DNA from: Prorocentrum cordatum
Lineage: Eukaryota; Sar; Dinophyceae; Prorocentrales; Prorocentraceae
Reading direction: 5' to 3'
Assembly (NCBI GenBank): GCA_963575745.1
Contig: CAUYUJ010010413.1
Coordinates: forward strand, 196,647 to 260,646
Length of the DNA stretch: 64,000 nucleotides
Position numbers and translations under genes: made by a program. Under the pieces are notes generated by a model. The model searched no databases. It was not told the DNA's origin and saw nothing but the letters and a program-made list of their open reading frames with translations. Of this stretch, positions 53,701 to 63,480 are shown piece after piece. The stretch's first letter is position 1, and each line of letters starts with the position of its first letter.

Positions 53701-54566
53701 TTTTACAAACACTTTCCCGTATGCACCATCGGACTTTTCTGCACCCGTCTTCACCCGTTTACACCCGCACTGTTTCTGCAACCGTTTCCGCCCACGTGCT
53801 GTACTTCAGGCCTTGCTCCTGTCGCCCCCCGCCGACGGTCGATAGCTGCTCGGCCTCCATCAGTGGAGGCCACTTGCGGCATCTTCGCGCCGTTTCGACG
53901 CGGCGGCGATCCCAGCGCAGGCGTTCCGGACTGAGCGCTGGCGGCAGCTCGGGAGTCGAGCGACCCCGCGCGGTGCGGCACGAGCCGGCCGCGAGCGCTC
54001 CGGAGGGTGCCCTGCGAACGGAGAGCGGCGGCGGCGCCCGATGCACCCTCCCTCCCCGCCAGCTCCCAGAGATGCCCGATCGATCTGCGCCCGGAGGAGG
54101 GGTCTCTACTGCTGTGTATCGGCGTCACCCCGACATACTTGTAATAGATGTGCGTCCCCACAGGGGCGACGCGCACACCGAGAAGTCTTAGAGTATGTGC
54201 GTCGTGGCCGGGCGCTTCCTGGCCACACCGCTCGGGAAACGATGTGCTACAAGATCGGTGTACGATGTGTTCGGGTCCGACGCGCGCCTCCAAGGAGAAC
54301 ATACAGTACTAGTAATTATGTCTCTGTGCGTCCCATGTCTGCGCCTGGAGGAGGGGTCTCTACTGCTTTGCAGAGTGAGTGGCGCTGTCCTGATCCCCGA
54401 GCGCAGGAATCGGGGGGCGGCGGTCTGGCCCTGCCGTCCTGCCCGAGGTGCACCGCTGCACGGGCTGCATCTGACTGCTCGGCCTGAGCGTGGCCTCGGG
54501 AGGCCCCGATCCGTCGACTTTTTTGGGAACCGAGCGGGCGCCCTGCCCTTCTTCCTTCGGAGGGAC
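53701..54566. other. Spacer with a 30-bp direct repeat 253 bp apart
   Basis: TCTGCGCC(C/T)GGAGGAGGGGTCTCTACTGCT occurs at 54085 and 54338. No gene is supported between 53700 and 54566. Confidence 0.5.
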
Positions 54567-54716
54567 GCCAACAATACACCGCCACCAGCTCTGGCCAGGT
54601 CCGTCTGGGGCCCTGGACTGGTGTATATACCCTCCTGGCCTAGGCCTGGAGGGCCTGTACACTCGTCCAGGGCCCAGGATGGGCCTGGCCGGGGCTGGTG
54701 GTGGTGTATTGTTTGG
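54567..54716. repeat. 150-bp near-perfect palindrome
   Basis: The arms start CCAACAATACACCGCCACC and CCAAACAATACACCACCACC and stay complementary with few mismatches (GGCCAGG, GGGCCCTGGAC, GTGTA) down to a GGCCTAGGCC centre at 54637-54646. There is essentially no loop. It may be a MITE, an extruding cruciform or, if transcribed, a long hairpin RNA. No clear target duplication. Confidence 0.85.
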
Positions 54717-54754
54717 AGCTCTCCTACTCCTCCCCCTTCCCGCCGTGTCCGCAG

Positions 54755-54938
54755 GTCCTCCTTCCCCTGGTGGATCCGATGGGGTCCCAGGCTCTGCCTC
54801 CGAGGCGCCGGCGCTGGCCACCTCCGGCATCGGCGTGGTGGAGGGGAGGACCTCCCCAGGGTCAGGGCCCTGGGGGAGCGCACTGCTCGGGAGGGCTCGG
54901 ACACCGAGTCGAAGCCCTCCGACGATGAGGTGTGCTGA
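54755..54938 (+). CDS. Candidate terminal exon with acidic C-terminus
   Basis: CGCCGTGTCCGCAG|GTCC supplies an acceptor (AG 54753-54754). The early reading is GPPSPGGSDGVPGSASE and APALATSGIGVVEG. Between about 54850 and 54885 the protein-like frame changes by one base to LGERTAREGSDTESKP and SDDEVC with TGA 54936-54938. The acidic Ser/Asp tail is convincing; the shift may be an indel. The minus strand is also open here. Confidence 0.35.
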
Positions 54939-55267
54939 CGCCTGCGACCCGCCTCTCAGGCCAGCCACCAGAGGAGGAGGAGGAGGATGAGGAGGAGGAG
55001 GAGGAGGAGGAAGAGGAGGAGGAGGAGCAGGAGGAGGAGGAGGAGCAGGAGGAGGAGGAGTAGGAGGAGGGCTGAGGGCTCTTTTCTCTCCTCCCCTCTC
55101 CGCCATCCTGCCTTCGTCTTGCTTCGCCGTGATCTGCTCGCCGTCTCCCGAGCGCGCCCCAGGACGTGCAGCGCGCCCTCGACGCCCAGGATGCGCAGGA
55201 AGCCGCCCAGGCCTCCAAGGGCAGGCGACGGGCCGACCCCCAGAAAGCCCGACTTACCAGACGTAGT

Positions 55268-55312
<45 letters not shown>

Positions 55313-55640
55313 TGTCGTCGAGATCGTCGTAGTCTGCGAGGTCGTGTCGGCGTCGGCGTCGCCGTCGCCGTCGCCGTCGGCGTCGGCGTCGGCGTCGTCA
55401 GCGTCGTCGTCGCCGCCGTCGTCGTCGTCAGAGAGGGATGAGGAGGAGGAGGAGGAGTAGGAGGACGAGGAGGCGGCATGCCCAAAACTGGAGAGGGGGG
55501 TGAAAGCACCTTTCAAGTGTGTCCGTGACCCCAGAGGTCTGGTACATTAGCAGGCGCCTCGGTGCCCCCTCCGCCGCGCCTTCATGGCGCCACGAGTGCG
55601 GAGCCGTAGCCGCAGCCGTAGCCCGGAGGTCTGGGCGCTT
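54939..55640. repeat. (GGA)n and (GTC)n tracts around a coding-like patch
   Basis: 54970-55065 is GGA/GCA and 55260-55430 is GTC/GGCGTC. 55150-55250 reads DVQRALDAQDAQEAAQA on the plus strand, but the minus strand is equally open (GGLGGFLRILGVEGAL). No call is made. Confidence 0.6.
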
Positions 55641-55651
55641 CCTTTTCAAAA

Positions 55652-56011
55652 TTAGCGCCCAGACCCCTTCCCGGATTGTGATCTGGCCAGCATCTCAAGG
55701 CGGGTCCGGCCGTGGCGACGAGGGGGCGCAGGGATTTCTGTCGGCCATGGGCTCCTGCCTTGGGACCGCGGTCCCCTTTCCCCGCTCTCAGTCAAAACGT
55801 GCCCCTGGCCGAACTTTGGGCTTGCCTTAGGATGGCCCAGCTTACCAGTGGAGACTTGGCGCTTGTAGGTGGTACTGATTCCGTGGAACGGGGCATCAGC
55901 TTCGGAGCCCAGGGCAAGCACGCGGCGAACCAGAGTCATCGGGGCGCGTTTTGGCATGAATGTGAAGGCCGCAAGGTCAGAACTGACAGATCTTAAGTCC
56001 CACCAGCGCAC
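55652..56011 (-). CDS. Hypothetical protein exon, minus strand
   Basis: Reads MRWWDLRSVSSDLAAFTFMP, KRAPMTLVRRVLALGSEAD, APFHGISTTYKRQVSTG on the minus strand from ATG 56011. The residue mix is better than on the plus strand, though a plus-strand frame (LTSGDLALVGGTDSVE, to 55996) is also plausible. The lower part (55652-55760) overlaps a dispersed repeat. Unknown family. Confidence 0.35.
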   Translation of the reverse strand: MRWWDLRSVSSDLAAFTFMPKRAPMTLVRRVLALGSEADAPFHGISTTYKRQVSTGKLGHPKASPKFGQGHVLTESGERGPRSQGRSPWPTEIPAPPRRHGRTRLEMLARSQSGKGSGR

Positions 56012-56144
56012 TGCAGACTGTTAAACTCCGTGCTCGACAGGGGTGCTGAGCTTGAGCATTGGGTAGCCAGCGCAGGGAGCACTTGACGATAAGCTGGCCG
56101 AGGAGGCCGCACGACCTGCCCAGGTGCCCTGGATGAGCCACCGC

Positions 56145-56666
56145 CTAGGCTGCGGGAACTGGCAAGTTGGCTCTGGCGGTGCAAGAAGAGCCCCTCGCTG
56201 TGTCTGCGGCTGTGGCCACCGGGGCCCCAGAGATGTGTGGGCCCAATCGGTGTGAAGACAGGCGAGTGGAAGCCACGCGACGCAAGCTGGCCGCCACCGA
56301 GAGAGCACAGGAGCTGCTCCAGCGAGCCGAGCACTCTGTGGTGTCTGCCCCGGTCAAGGCCCTCAAGTGTGTTGTCTCTTTTGAGTCGCCCAAGGGGGCC
56401 AGCGAGGCCAGTGGCTCGTGCACAGTTGCATCGGGCTCCCACGTCGAGTTCATGTGTCCCACAAACAGATCCAGAGATTCCGAGGTGCGGTCTGGTGGTG
56501 TGCCTGTGGGGGTTGTGCGCGCAAGTAGCTCCAGAAGCTTTCCAGACCTTGTATTAACTAAGCTAGTGTCCATGGGCGGAAGCTTATCAAGGCCTTGAAA
56601 GCGGTGCGTTTCCCAGGGAAATGCCTCAGTGGCCAGAGCCTGAGCCCCAGCTCGAAGTCCCCCCAT
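56145..56666. other. Island open on both strands (coding strand unresolved)
   Basis: The plus strand at 56167-56598 gives RRVEATRRKLAATERAQ, SVVSAPVKALKCVVSFES and ends TGA 56596-56598. The minus strand at 56666-56145 gives MDTSLVNTRSGKLLELL, DRTSESLDLFVGHMNST and SKETTHLRALTGAD. Both look like proteins and share the same wobble positions, so composition cannot decide. One is very likely a real exon. Confidence 0.4.
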
Positions 56667-56837
56667 CAGTGGACATGTTTGGTTTTTAGTTTGGGGGGGT
56701 GGCCCTGTCGCTGGCCTCTTGCCTGGGTGATGGAAGCTCAGGTGGGGTGGCAGAAAAGGTAGTCTTGGTGCCTGCCCCCCCAGGAATTGTACCAGTGGGG
56801 CTCCTCATTGGACTTCGCCCCCGAGTTAGGCAAGAGG

Positions 56838-57640
56838 TACGAGGAGGAGAAGGAGGAGGAGGAGGAGGAGGAGGACGACAGGAGGAGGACGAGGAGCAAA
56901 CAGGAGGAGGAAGGAGATGCGGAGGAGGCGGAGGAGGAAGGAGGAGAGGAGGAGGAGGAGGAGGAGGAGGAGGAGGAGGAGGAGGAGGAGGCGCGAGGAT
57001 GCAGCATGGGGGACGGTGGTGGTGAGGAGGAGGAGGAGGAGGAGGAGGAGGAGGAGGAGGAGGACGAGGAAGAGGGGGAGTGGAATGGAGGAATGGCATT
57101 GGAGGATGCGGGAAGAGGAGGAGGAGGATGAGGAGGATTAGGAGAAGGATGGAAGAGGTCGGGAAAGGAGGAGAAAAAAAGGCGGAGCGCAGGAGAAAGA
57201 GGAAGCAGGAGGAAGAGAAGGAGGAGGGAGGAGGAGGAGGAGGAGGAGGAGGAGGAGGAGGAGGGAGGAGGAGGAGGAGGAGGAGGAGGAGGAGGGGGAG
57301 GGGGGGGAGAAGGGGCAGGAAGAGGATCCGGAAACGCGAGGATACACCATTGGGGAAGGTTGGTGGTGGTGGGGTGGTGGTGGTGGTGGTGGTGGTGGTG
57401 GTGGTGTGGTGGTGGTGGTGGTGGTGGTGGTGGTGGTGGTGGTGGTGTGGTGGTGGTGGTGTGCTGGTGGTGGTGGTGGTGGTGGTGGTGGTGGTGGTGG
57501 TGGTGGTGGTGGTGGTGGTGGTGGTGGTGGTGGTGGTGGTGGTGGTGGTGGTGGTGGTGGTGGTGAGGAGGAGGAGGAGGAGGAGGAGGAGGAGGAGGAG
57601 GAGGAGGAGGAAGAGGAGGAGGAGGAGGAGTAGGGAAAGG
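56838..57640. repeat. (GGA)n flanking a (GGT)n tract at 57358-57565
   Basis: 56845-57130 and 57220-57300 are GGA-rich. 57358-57565 is GGT with three short breaks, and GGA resumes to 57630. Confidence 0.9.
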
Positions 57641-58490
57641 AGGAGGGAAAGGAGGAGGAGTATGCCCCCCATCTGGCCCATGGCTCTTCCCCTCCGTCCT
57701 TCAGCCCTCGCCTCCCCCCTCCCTCCGCGCGCCGTGTGCGCCGGGGGCGGGTGTTATGAGAGTCTTGCGGCTCCCCCAGGCGAAGGGTCGGCCGGGCTGT
57801 TGCAAATCGGGGCCGTCACCGAGGGCGCAAGGAGGGGGCCGTGGCCGACGAGTTTGCTCCTCCTACCCCCTTTCCATCCCGGGCTCCTCTTTTCCTTCCG
57901 CTTCCCTGCTCTGTCCTCCTTCCTCTTCCCTCCCATACATTTCGTTGTCGCGCCGCTGTGGGACACGACGGGTTCCCAAGTAGAGCGGGCCGCGGGCTGG
58001 TTCATTGTGAACTGGTGCAGTGAGAAAAGACTGAAAGTGGCCGCAGGCGGGAGGAAACGCGCTCAGAATATGAAGTCCTTCACGTTCGGTTCTGCCGCAG
58101 GCTTTATCGGGGAGTCGTGCCAAGTAGGCTACGCCTGAACTGCCTCTCAGGCATCCGACGTTATGCTTTTCGTGACGTCGCCCCCGGGTCTCTCGACCTC
58201 ATTCGGGGGACCAGCTATTCATCCCAAGCCGTTTTTCGATGGGGCCTCCAAGGCCCCCAAACGTGAAACAATCAGCCGCCGTGATTTGTGACGTCGGAAG
58301 CCTGGGCCGCCTTCAAAACCGACCACAGACCTTACTTGGTGTGTGTTCTGGCCAGAACTTCGAGGTGGACCCAGCCATGGCGAAGAGTGCGCCTGAGGAG
58401 GCCCCCCCCAAGGGGAAACATTACCAGAACTTAGACCCTCGTCGAACTTAGACCGTTTTCAGGACGCCAGGGGCCCAGTCTTCCCTCTGC
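57641..58490. other. Unique-like region; dispersed repeat copy at 58270-58400
   Basis: A plus-strand frame to TGA 58136-58138 ends with a plausible stretch (WFIVNWCSEKRLKVAAG, KSFTFGSAAGFIGES) but has no defined start. 58270-58400 is a copy of the repeat at 53040-53170. Confidence 0.35.
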
Positions 58491-58494
58491 TCCC

Positions 58495-58735
58495 TCCTCC
58501 TCCTCCTCCTCCTCCTCCCACTCCTCCTCCTCCTCCTCCTCCTCCTCCTCCTCCTCCTCCTCCTCCTCCTCCTCCTATTCCTCCTTCTCCTCTTCCTCCT
58601 CCTTCTCCTCCTCCTTCTCCTGCTCCTCCTCCTCCTGTTCCTGCCCCTCCTCTCGTCTGACATTGTTCATGGATCCGACACTCCGATGTTCCTTCTCCTC
58701 CTCCTCCTCCCCCCTCCTCTCCCTCCAGCTCTAAC
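58495..58735. repeat. (CTC)n tract
   Basis: CTC-rich with TTCCTC interruptions. No gene. Confidence 0.9.
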
Positions 58736-58739
58736 TCGT

Positions 58740-59250
58740 TGGGATTTCTCTGCCCGCCTCTGCGGGCTTTTTCTATAGGATATAGATCCAGCTTCGTGCT
58801 TGCATGACCCCACTATCTATACTACGTCCTGCGGCCTCCTCTGCGTTGCTTATCATGAGTAACTCTTCCTCGCACCAGTGGACGTTGCGGCAAAACGGGC
58901 CGGGCGGCTCGCTTGAGACCTCTTCATCGGTTCCGATCCTGGAGCTTGGAAGCCCCATCAGTTCGTTTCAAGTTTATCGTCCTGAGCATATGGCTCTCGT
59001 CAAAGTGCCTCGCACATTCGTTTTCAAAGGTTCAATACAATAGTTACCTGATTGGAGGGCGGATCGTTTTCAAATAAGGCCGTCGCGTTAGGTCTGCGCG
59101 CACTCATCTTCAATATCTCATATACAACATCTACACGGACGGAGGGCGGATCGCCTCCAAAATGTTGCCCTCATTTTGCTGCCGCGCACATACTGGCATA
59201 TATTGGCCATGACAGCGTTCAGCAGTTACACGATTTGAGAGTGGTTCCTT
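58740..59250 (+). repeat. GATGGAGGGCGG repeat family, second locus
   Basis: The leader-like GGGCCGGGCGGCTCGCTTGAG at about 58897 precedes AT-richer units with TTGGAGGGCGGATCGTTTTC (59054) and ACGGAGGGCGGATCGCCTCC (59140) and CTGC(G/C)GCGCAC. It is diverged from the 29.4-kb locus. Confidence 0.6.
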
Positions 59251-59595
59251 GATATTGGGACTACTGCTTGGTCTACCTTCAGATTTCCTGGCCAGAAGTT
59301 AAAACAGTGCGCAACAGCTGCTCGGGCGGAGGCGGTTGATTTTCACAATGGAACTCTCGCTGGGTAATTAACCAAATTTCATGACCTGCTGTGCAAAACT
59401 GCTACACCTGTCGGGGCCGATTCGTTTTCAAACCGGTGCTGTTGCTGGCCTCTCCTTTGAACTACATGACCTTGGTGTATTACCGATCTCAGCCACTTTT
59501 AGCTGACGACGCGTTTCGGACTCCAGATCCTCTTCTGGGCTAAAAGGCTGCGGTGTCCCACGCGCGTGCCTTGCAGCGCGCGAACAAGACAGCAA
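59251..59595. other. No supported feature
   Basis: Unique-like, nearer 50% GC; no recognisable gene. Confidence 0.4.
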
Positions 59596-59605
59596 GAGGT
59601 CAAGA

Positions 59606-59812
59606 GTGCGGGGGTGTATTGCTAAGGCCTTACGGCCAGTGCTGCCAACCCTGGATACCTCGGCCCTCGAGGGTGACGGGATGCGTGATAAGACGTCGGA
59701 GGTAAATGAAGACGTGGCGGAGGAGGAGGAGGCGGAGGAGGAGGAGGAGGAGGTCAAGAGTGCGGGGGTGTCTTCCTTAAGCAGCGAAGGATGCATCGCA
59801 GCTCCGGTGTGA
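59606..59812 (+). other. Short acidic frame bounded by a direct repeat
   Basis: Reads VLPTLDTSALEGDGMRD, TSEVNEDVAEEEEAEEE, then SAGVSSLSSEGC and TGA 59810-59812. GGTCAAGAGTGCGGGGGTGT occurs at about 59597 and 59752, so part of the frame is duplicated. It could be an exon of an acidic protein; evidence is weak. Confidence 0.3.
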
Positions 59813-60079
59813 AAACGGGGCGCCCACCCACGGCAGGCCCAGGCGGCGCTCGTCTTTGAAGTGAGCGCTTCACGCGGTGAACAGGAATAGGCGTAGGGAC
59901 TGGGCTTGGGGCGGGAGGGCGGCTTGCGTCATCACAGATGCATCATGGGCTGACTCTCGTCTTCAGTATCCTTCTCCTTAGTCCTCGTCCTCGTACTCCT
60001 CTTCGGCGTTCCGCATGATGAGGTCGCTGACGAGTGCGCTCTCTCGACGCCGTCCCTTCTTCCGCCCCCAGCGCCACCT

Positions 60080-60860
60080 GTGGCACCCGAACCCCTTGGT
60101 TCGCCAGGTGGGTACCCTGACTTACGCGGTCACACCGACCCCAGGGGATCTGAAGAGGTCGCCTACGTCAGTGGCGTAAGTTTCGATGGGCCTGATGGTG
60201 CCACGGTAGTCGACCTCAACGTTTTCTTGTGCAGAGAATTATGGGGGTCCATCCGCGGAGTACACATTGCTGAGTGTTGCTTTCCTTGCTGCATCCGCGG
60301 GCCCTGCTGGTGGTCTTCCTCCACTCTTCACTGGGCCTGCGAGCGAGGGCAACGGCCATGGTGGAGATCCTGGCGGACCAACCTTTTCCTGACTTCCCTG
60401 GGCATGGCAGCTTACCCGTGGCACAGAATCGCGCAACTACACGTTCAGCGTGCTGATGATGGCAGTAGTACTGGCCGATCCGAGCGACGCCTCTTCGCTT
60501 GCGGACGTGATGGGCGCGCATGCAGAGCCTCTTGATGCAGGTCCGCAGCGCAGAGGATGATGACTCCCTTAGTGGCATGATGGGCCGGCATGCACCTACG
60601 CTGGCGCAGGCTGAAGTCAAAGTTGATGGCATTGCTGTTCTGATTGGGGGCCAGGAGACCCCCATGGACATTGATGTAGTTAGGCCGGCCTCCGAGAACT
60701 ACGACGACCTCGACGGCAACGCCGTCGCCGTCCCTGTCGACACAGGCAACGGCTTCCTTTTCGATGGCAATAACGGGGGGCACGCCGCCCCCAGCGACGA
60801 GGCCGTGGGTGGCCCCGCCGCCCGCGGTCCTGAGTGTGGCGGGAGCGGGGGGCTTTCTCA
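60080..60860 (+). CDS. Hypothetical protein read in alternating frames
   Basis: Unknown family. Successive protein-like pieces are GSEEVAYVSGVSFDG and TVVDLNVFLC (about 60140-60232), ENYGGPSAEYTLLSVAF (60234 on), EILADQPFPDFPGHGS (about 60365-60430), NYTFSVLMMAVVLAD and SSLADVMGAHAEPLD (60435-60530), and SAEDDDSLSGMMGRH, VKVDGIAVLIGGQE, MDIDVVRPASENYDD (60550 on). They lie in frames 2, 0, 1, 0, 1. The last piece, over 90 codons, is strongly coding and runs into a CTC tract at 60868. A GCAG at 60231-60234 could be a real acceptor; the other changes look like single-base indels. Confidence 0.45.
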
Positions 60861-60867
60861 GTGGCGT

Positions 60868-61060
60868 GGACTCCTCCTCCTACTCCTCCTCCTCCCTGCT
60901 GCTCCTCCTGCTCTTGCTCCTGCTCTTCCGCCTCCTCCTCCTCCTCCTCGTCCTTCTCCGCCCTGCTGGCCCTCCCGCTCCTGCATCTCCTCCGTCCCCC
61001 TCCCGCGGCCCCCCCCCCCGTCCGACTCCCCGGCGGGAGACGGTCAAAAGAGGAAGAACG
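60868..61060. repeat. CTC-rich tract
   Basis: Pyrimidine-rich, ending in a C run near 61010. Confidence 0.7.
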
Positions 61061-61084
61061 GCGCGCTGGAGGAAGCATCCGGAG

Positions 61085-61900
61085 GGGAGGTGGAGGGAGT
61101 CGTTGATGATGGTGTTGGCAGTGATGCTGGGGGTGATATTTGGGCTGGTGGTGACGGTGGTGACGGTGGTGGTGTTGGTGATGATCCACATCTGGGATAT
61201 TTATGATAATGTGGATGGGGACGGGAGTGGGGCTGGTGGTGACGGTGGTGAATGGCGGTGGTGATGACGACGATGTCCGACGATGATGATGGCCTGTGAT
61301 GGTTATGGTGATGGTGATGATCCTGGTGAGGGTGGTTGTGATGGGACGGCGATGGTGGGGGTGAGGGTGACGGCAATGCTAATGCTGATCTTGTTGTTGG
61401 TGATGATGATGGCGAAGACGAGGGCGAGGGTCAGGGTGAGGGAAAGAGTGATGATGATGATAATGATGGTGGTGATGGGGAGAAGGAGGATGTTTTTGTT
61501 GGTGGTGGACCAGGTGGATAGTGATTTGTTTGTTGGTGATGACGATGGTTATGGTCATGCTGATTCTTATGATGGTTGTGATGTTGGTGGTGATGTTTGT
61601 GCGGATACCGGTGTTGTTAATAATGGCCGGTATGCCGCTGCTGATGATGGTGAGATTGACGGTTATCGTTGTGATAGTGGAAGTGATGATCGTAGGATGA
61701 TGACACTGGTCTCGGTGATGATGGGTGGCGATGTGCGGTTGATGAGTTTGATGAAGATAGCGGTGGTCTTGGTGGGAATGCGGATGGGTTTCGTGACCAG
61801 GATGATGAAGCGGAGGAGGAAGAAGAAGAGTGTGAGGAGGAGGAGGAAGAGGAGATAGAAGACACAGACCGTAATTTTTCAGTTCTCAGGAGGACGAGTA
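61085..61900. repeat. Degenerate GGT/GAT region
   Basis: Purine/GT-rich with GGTGATG words throughout. No gene. Confidence 0.75.
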
Positions 61901-62068
61901 ATAAGAGGATGACGAGGATGAGGACCAATGGAAACCCAATATTCATCAACGATAATGCAACACACCTTCCTTCCGAACGCCCTCTTTCATAGGCCCGGGC
62001 ACGGATTTACTTTCACTGAGGGCAGTGCCCCGTGGGAAGACAACTGCTTGGAAATACGGAAGCGTGCC

Positions 62069-62260
62069 AGAACACCATGCCTGGGACGTCAACGCCGCGA
62101 ATTCATGTCACTGCTGCGTCTTGACGATCCCGAATTGCGCCGGGGCACCGTTCCGTGGACCTCAGCTCCGCGAATCTGCGTGACTGCTGCGCCTTGACAG
62201 TCCGAACTCGTGCTGGAACACCGTTTCTGGGACGTTAACCATGAGGATCCTTGAAGCAGC
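62069..62260. repeat. 73-bp tandem repeat, about 2.5 copies
   Basis: Copies begin near 62069, 62142 and 62215 (GC(C/T)GG..CACC.T..CTGGGAC.T, CCGCGAAT, TGACTGCTGCG, CTTGAC). It is unrelated to the 26.4-kb minisatellite despite equal length. Confidence 0.7.
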
Positions 62261-62590
62261 TGCGAAATCTGAGAACGAATGCGCGCGGCGTTATGGAGAG
62301 AGCCGCAGGTTGAAAATGAACCGCCTACCATCCGTGATTCTTTGAAAGTTTCAAGACGAATGTGCGCGGCGCTGAGGCGAGAACCAGACTTTGAAAAAGA
62401 GCATCTTTGCATCAGTGAAGCCTTTTTTTGCGTTTTCTTGACGAGCTCGCGCGGCGCTGAGGCGAGAACCACATTTTGAAAACGGGCCGCCCTCCATCCG
62501 TGAAGCTCTTGCGAATTCTGAGCTTCAGGATCATGAATGGTGGGGAAGTCTCAGGCGAAACGCCCGGCCCGCCCTTTCGACCGGCTTCTG
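62255..62590 (-). repeat. GATGGAGGGCGG repeat family, inverted locus
   Basis: Reverse complement shows CGAAAGGGCGGGCCGGGCGT, GCCTGAGACTTC, GGATGGAGGGCGGCCCGTTT, TCTCGCCTCAGCGCCGCGCG in the same order as at 29.43-29.70 kb. Three units are visible (AGGCGAGAACCA at 62379 and 62460, plus a diverged copy near 62310). Confidence 0.75.
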
Positions 62591-62599
62591 GGTACGACA

Positions 62600-63020
62600 G
62601 GGACGCGTTGTATGCAAGGCGAAGGGATGGTGGAGGGAGATGGGGAGGGAGGAGGAATGAGCAGGAGGAGGAATGATGAAGTAGAAGTGGAGAAGATGCG
62701 AAGACGAGGGAGGGAGGGAGAGATGGATAGACTGGTTAATATTTCGAACAACCCATCTCGCCGTTCCTGGCTGAGGCTACAGCTCTGGACGGCGCCGCCA
62801 GTTTTTTACAAAGCATCTGTGTCGAAGCAGATACGTAGCACCGCTGTGATCTGAGCCTGGCACTGCAGCCACCACGAGTAGTTTCCCGTGTGGAAGTCTA
62901 GTAGAGAATTCGGACGTGTCGCTTTACGTAGACTCCAGCGGGAAACTAACAAGCTAAATGTTTTGGAGCCGGCGCTCCAGAAAGATCGTAGTGGGCGGAG
63001 CCTTTTAAAAGGATGGAGGA
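62600..63020. other. No supported feature
   Basis: Mixed purine-rich and unique DNA without a recognised gene. Confidence 0.4.
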
Positions 63021-63049
63021 GGGGGACGAGAAATGAAGAAGACAGGGGG

Positions 63050-63480
63050 TGAGGGAGGGAGGGAGGGAGGGAGGGAGGAGGACGAGGAGGAGGAGGAGGA
63101 GGAAGAGGAAAAGGAGGGGCAAGAGGAGGAGGCGCAAGAGGGGAGGAGGAGGAGGAGGAGGAGGAGGGGAGGAGGAGGAGGAGGAGGAGGAGGAGGAGGA
63201 GGAGGAGGAGGAGGAGGAGGAGGAGGAGGAGGAGGAGGAGGAGGAGGAGGAGGAGGAGGAGGAGGAGGAGGAGGAGGAGGAGGAGGAGGAGGAGGAGGAG
63301 GAGGAGGAGGAGGAGGAGGAGGAGGAGGAGGAGGAGGAGGAGGAGGAGGAGGAGGAGGAGGAGGAGGAGGAGGGAGGAGGAGGAGGAGGAGGAGGAGGAG
63401 GAGGAGGAGGGAGGAGGAGGAGGAGGAGGAGGAGGAGGAGGGGGAGGAGGAGGAGGAGGAGGAGGAGGAGGAGGAGGAGT
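63050..63480. repeat. (GGA)n tract, over 340 bp
   Basis: 63139-63479 is nearly pure GGA and one of the longest microsatellites in the window. Poly-Glu/Gly/Arg or Pro/Ser frames are artefacts. Confidence 0.95.
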
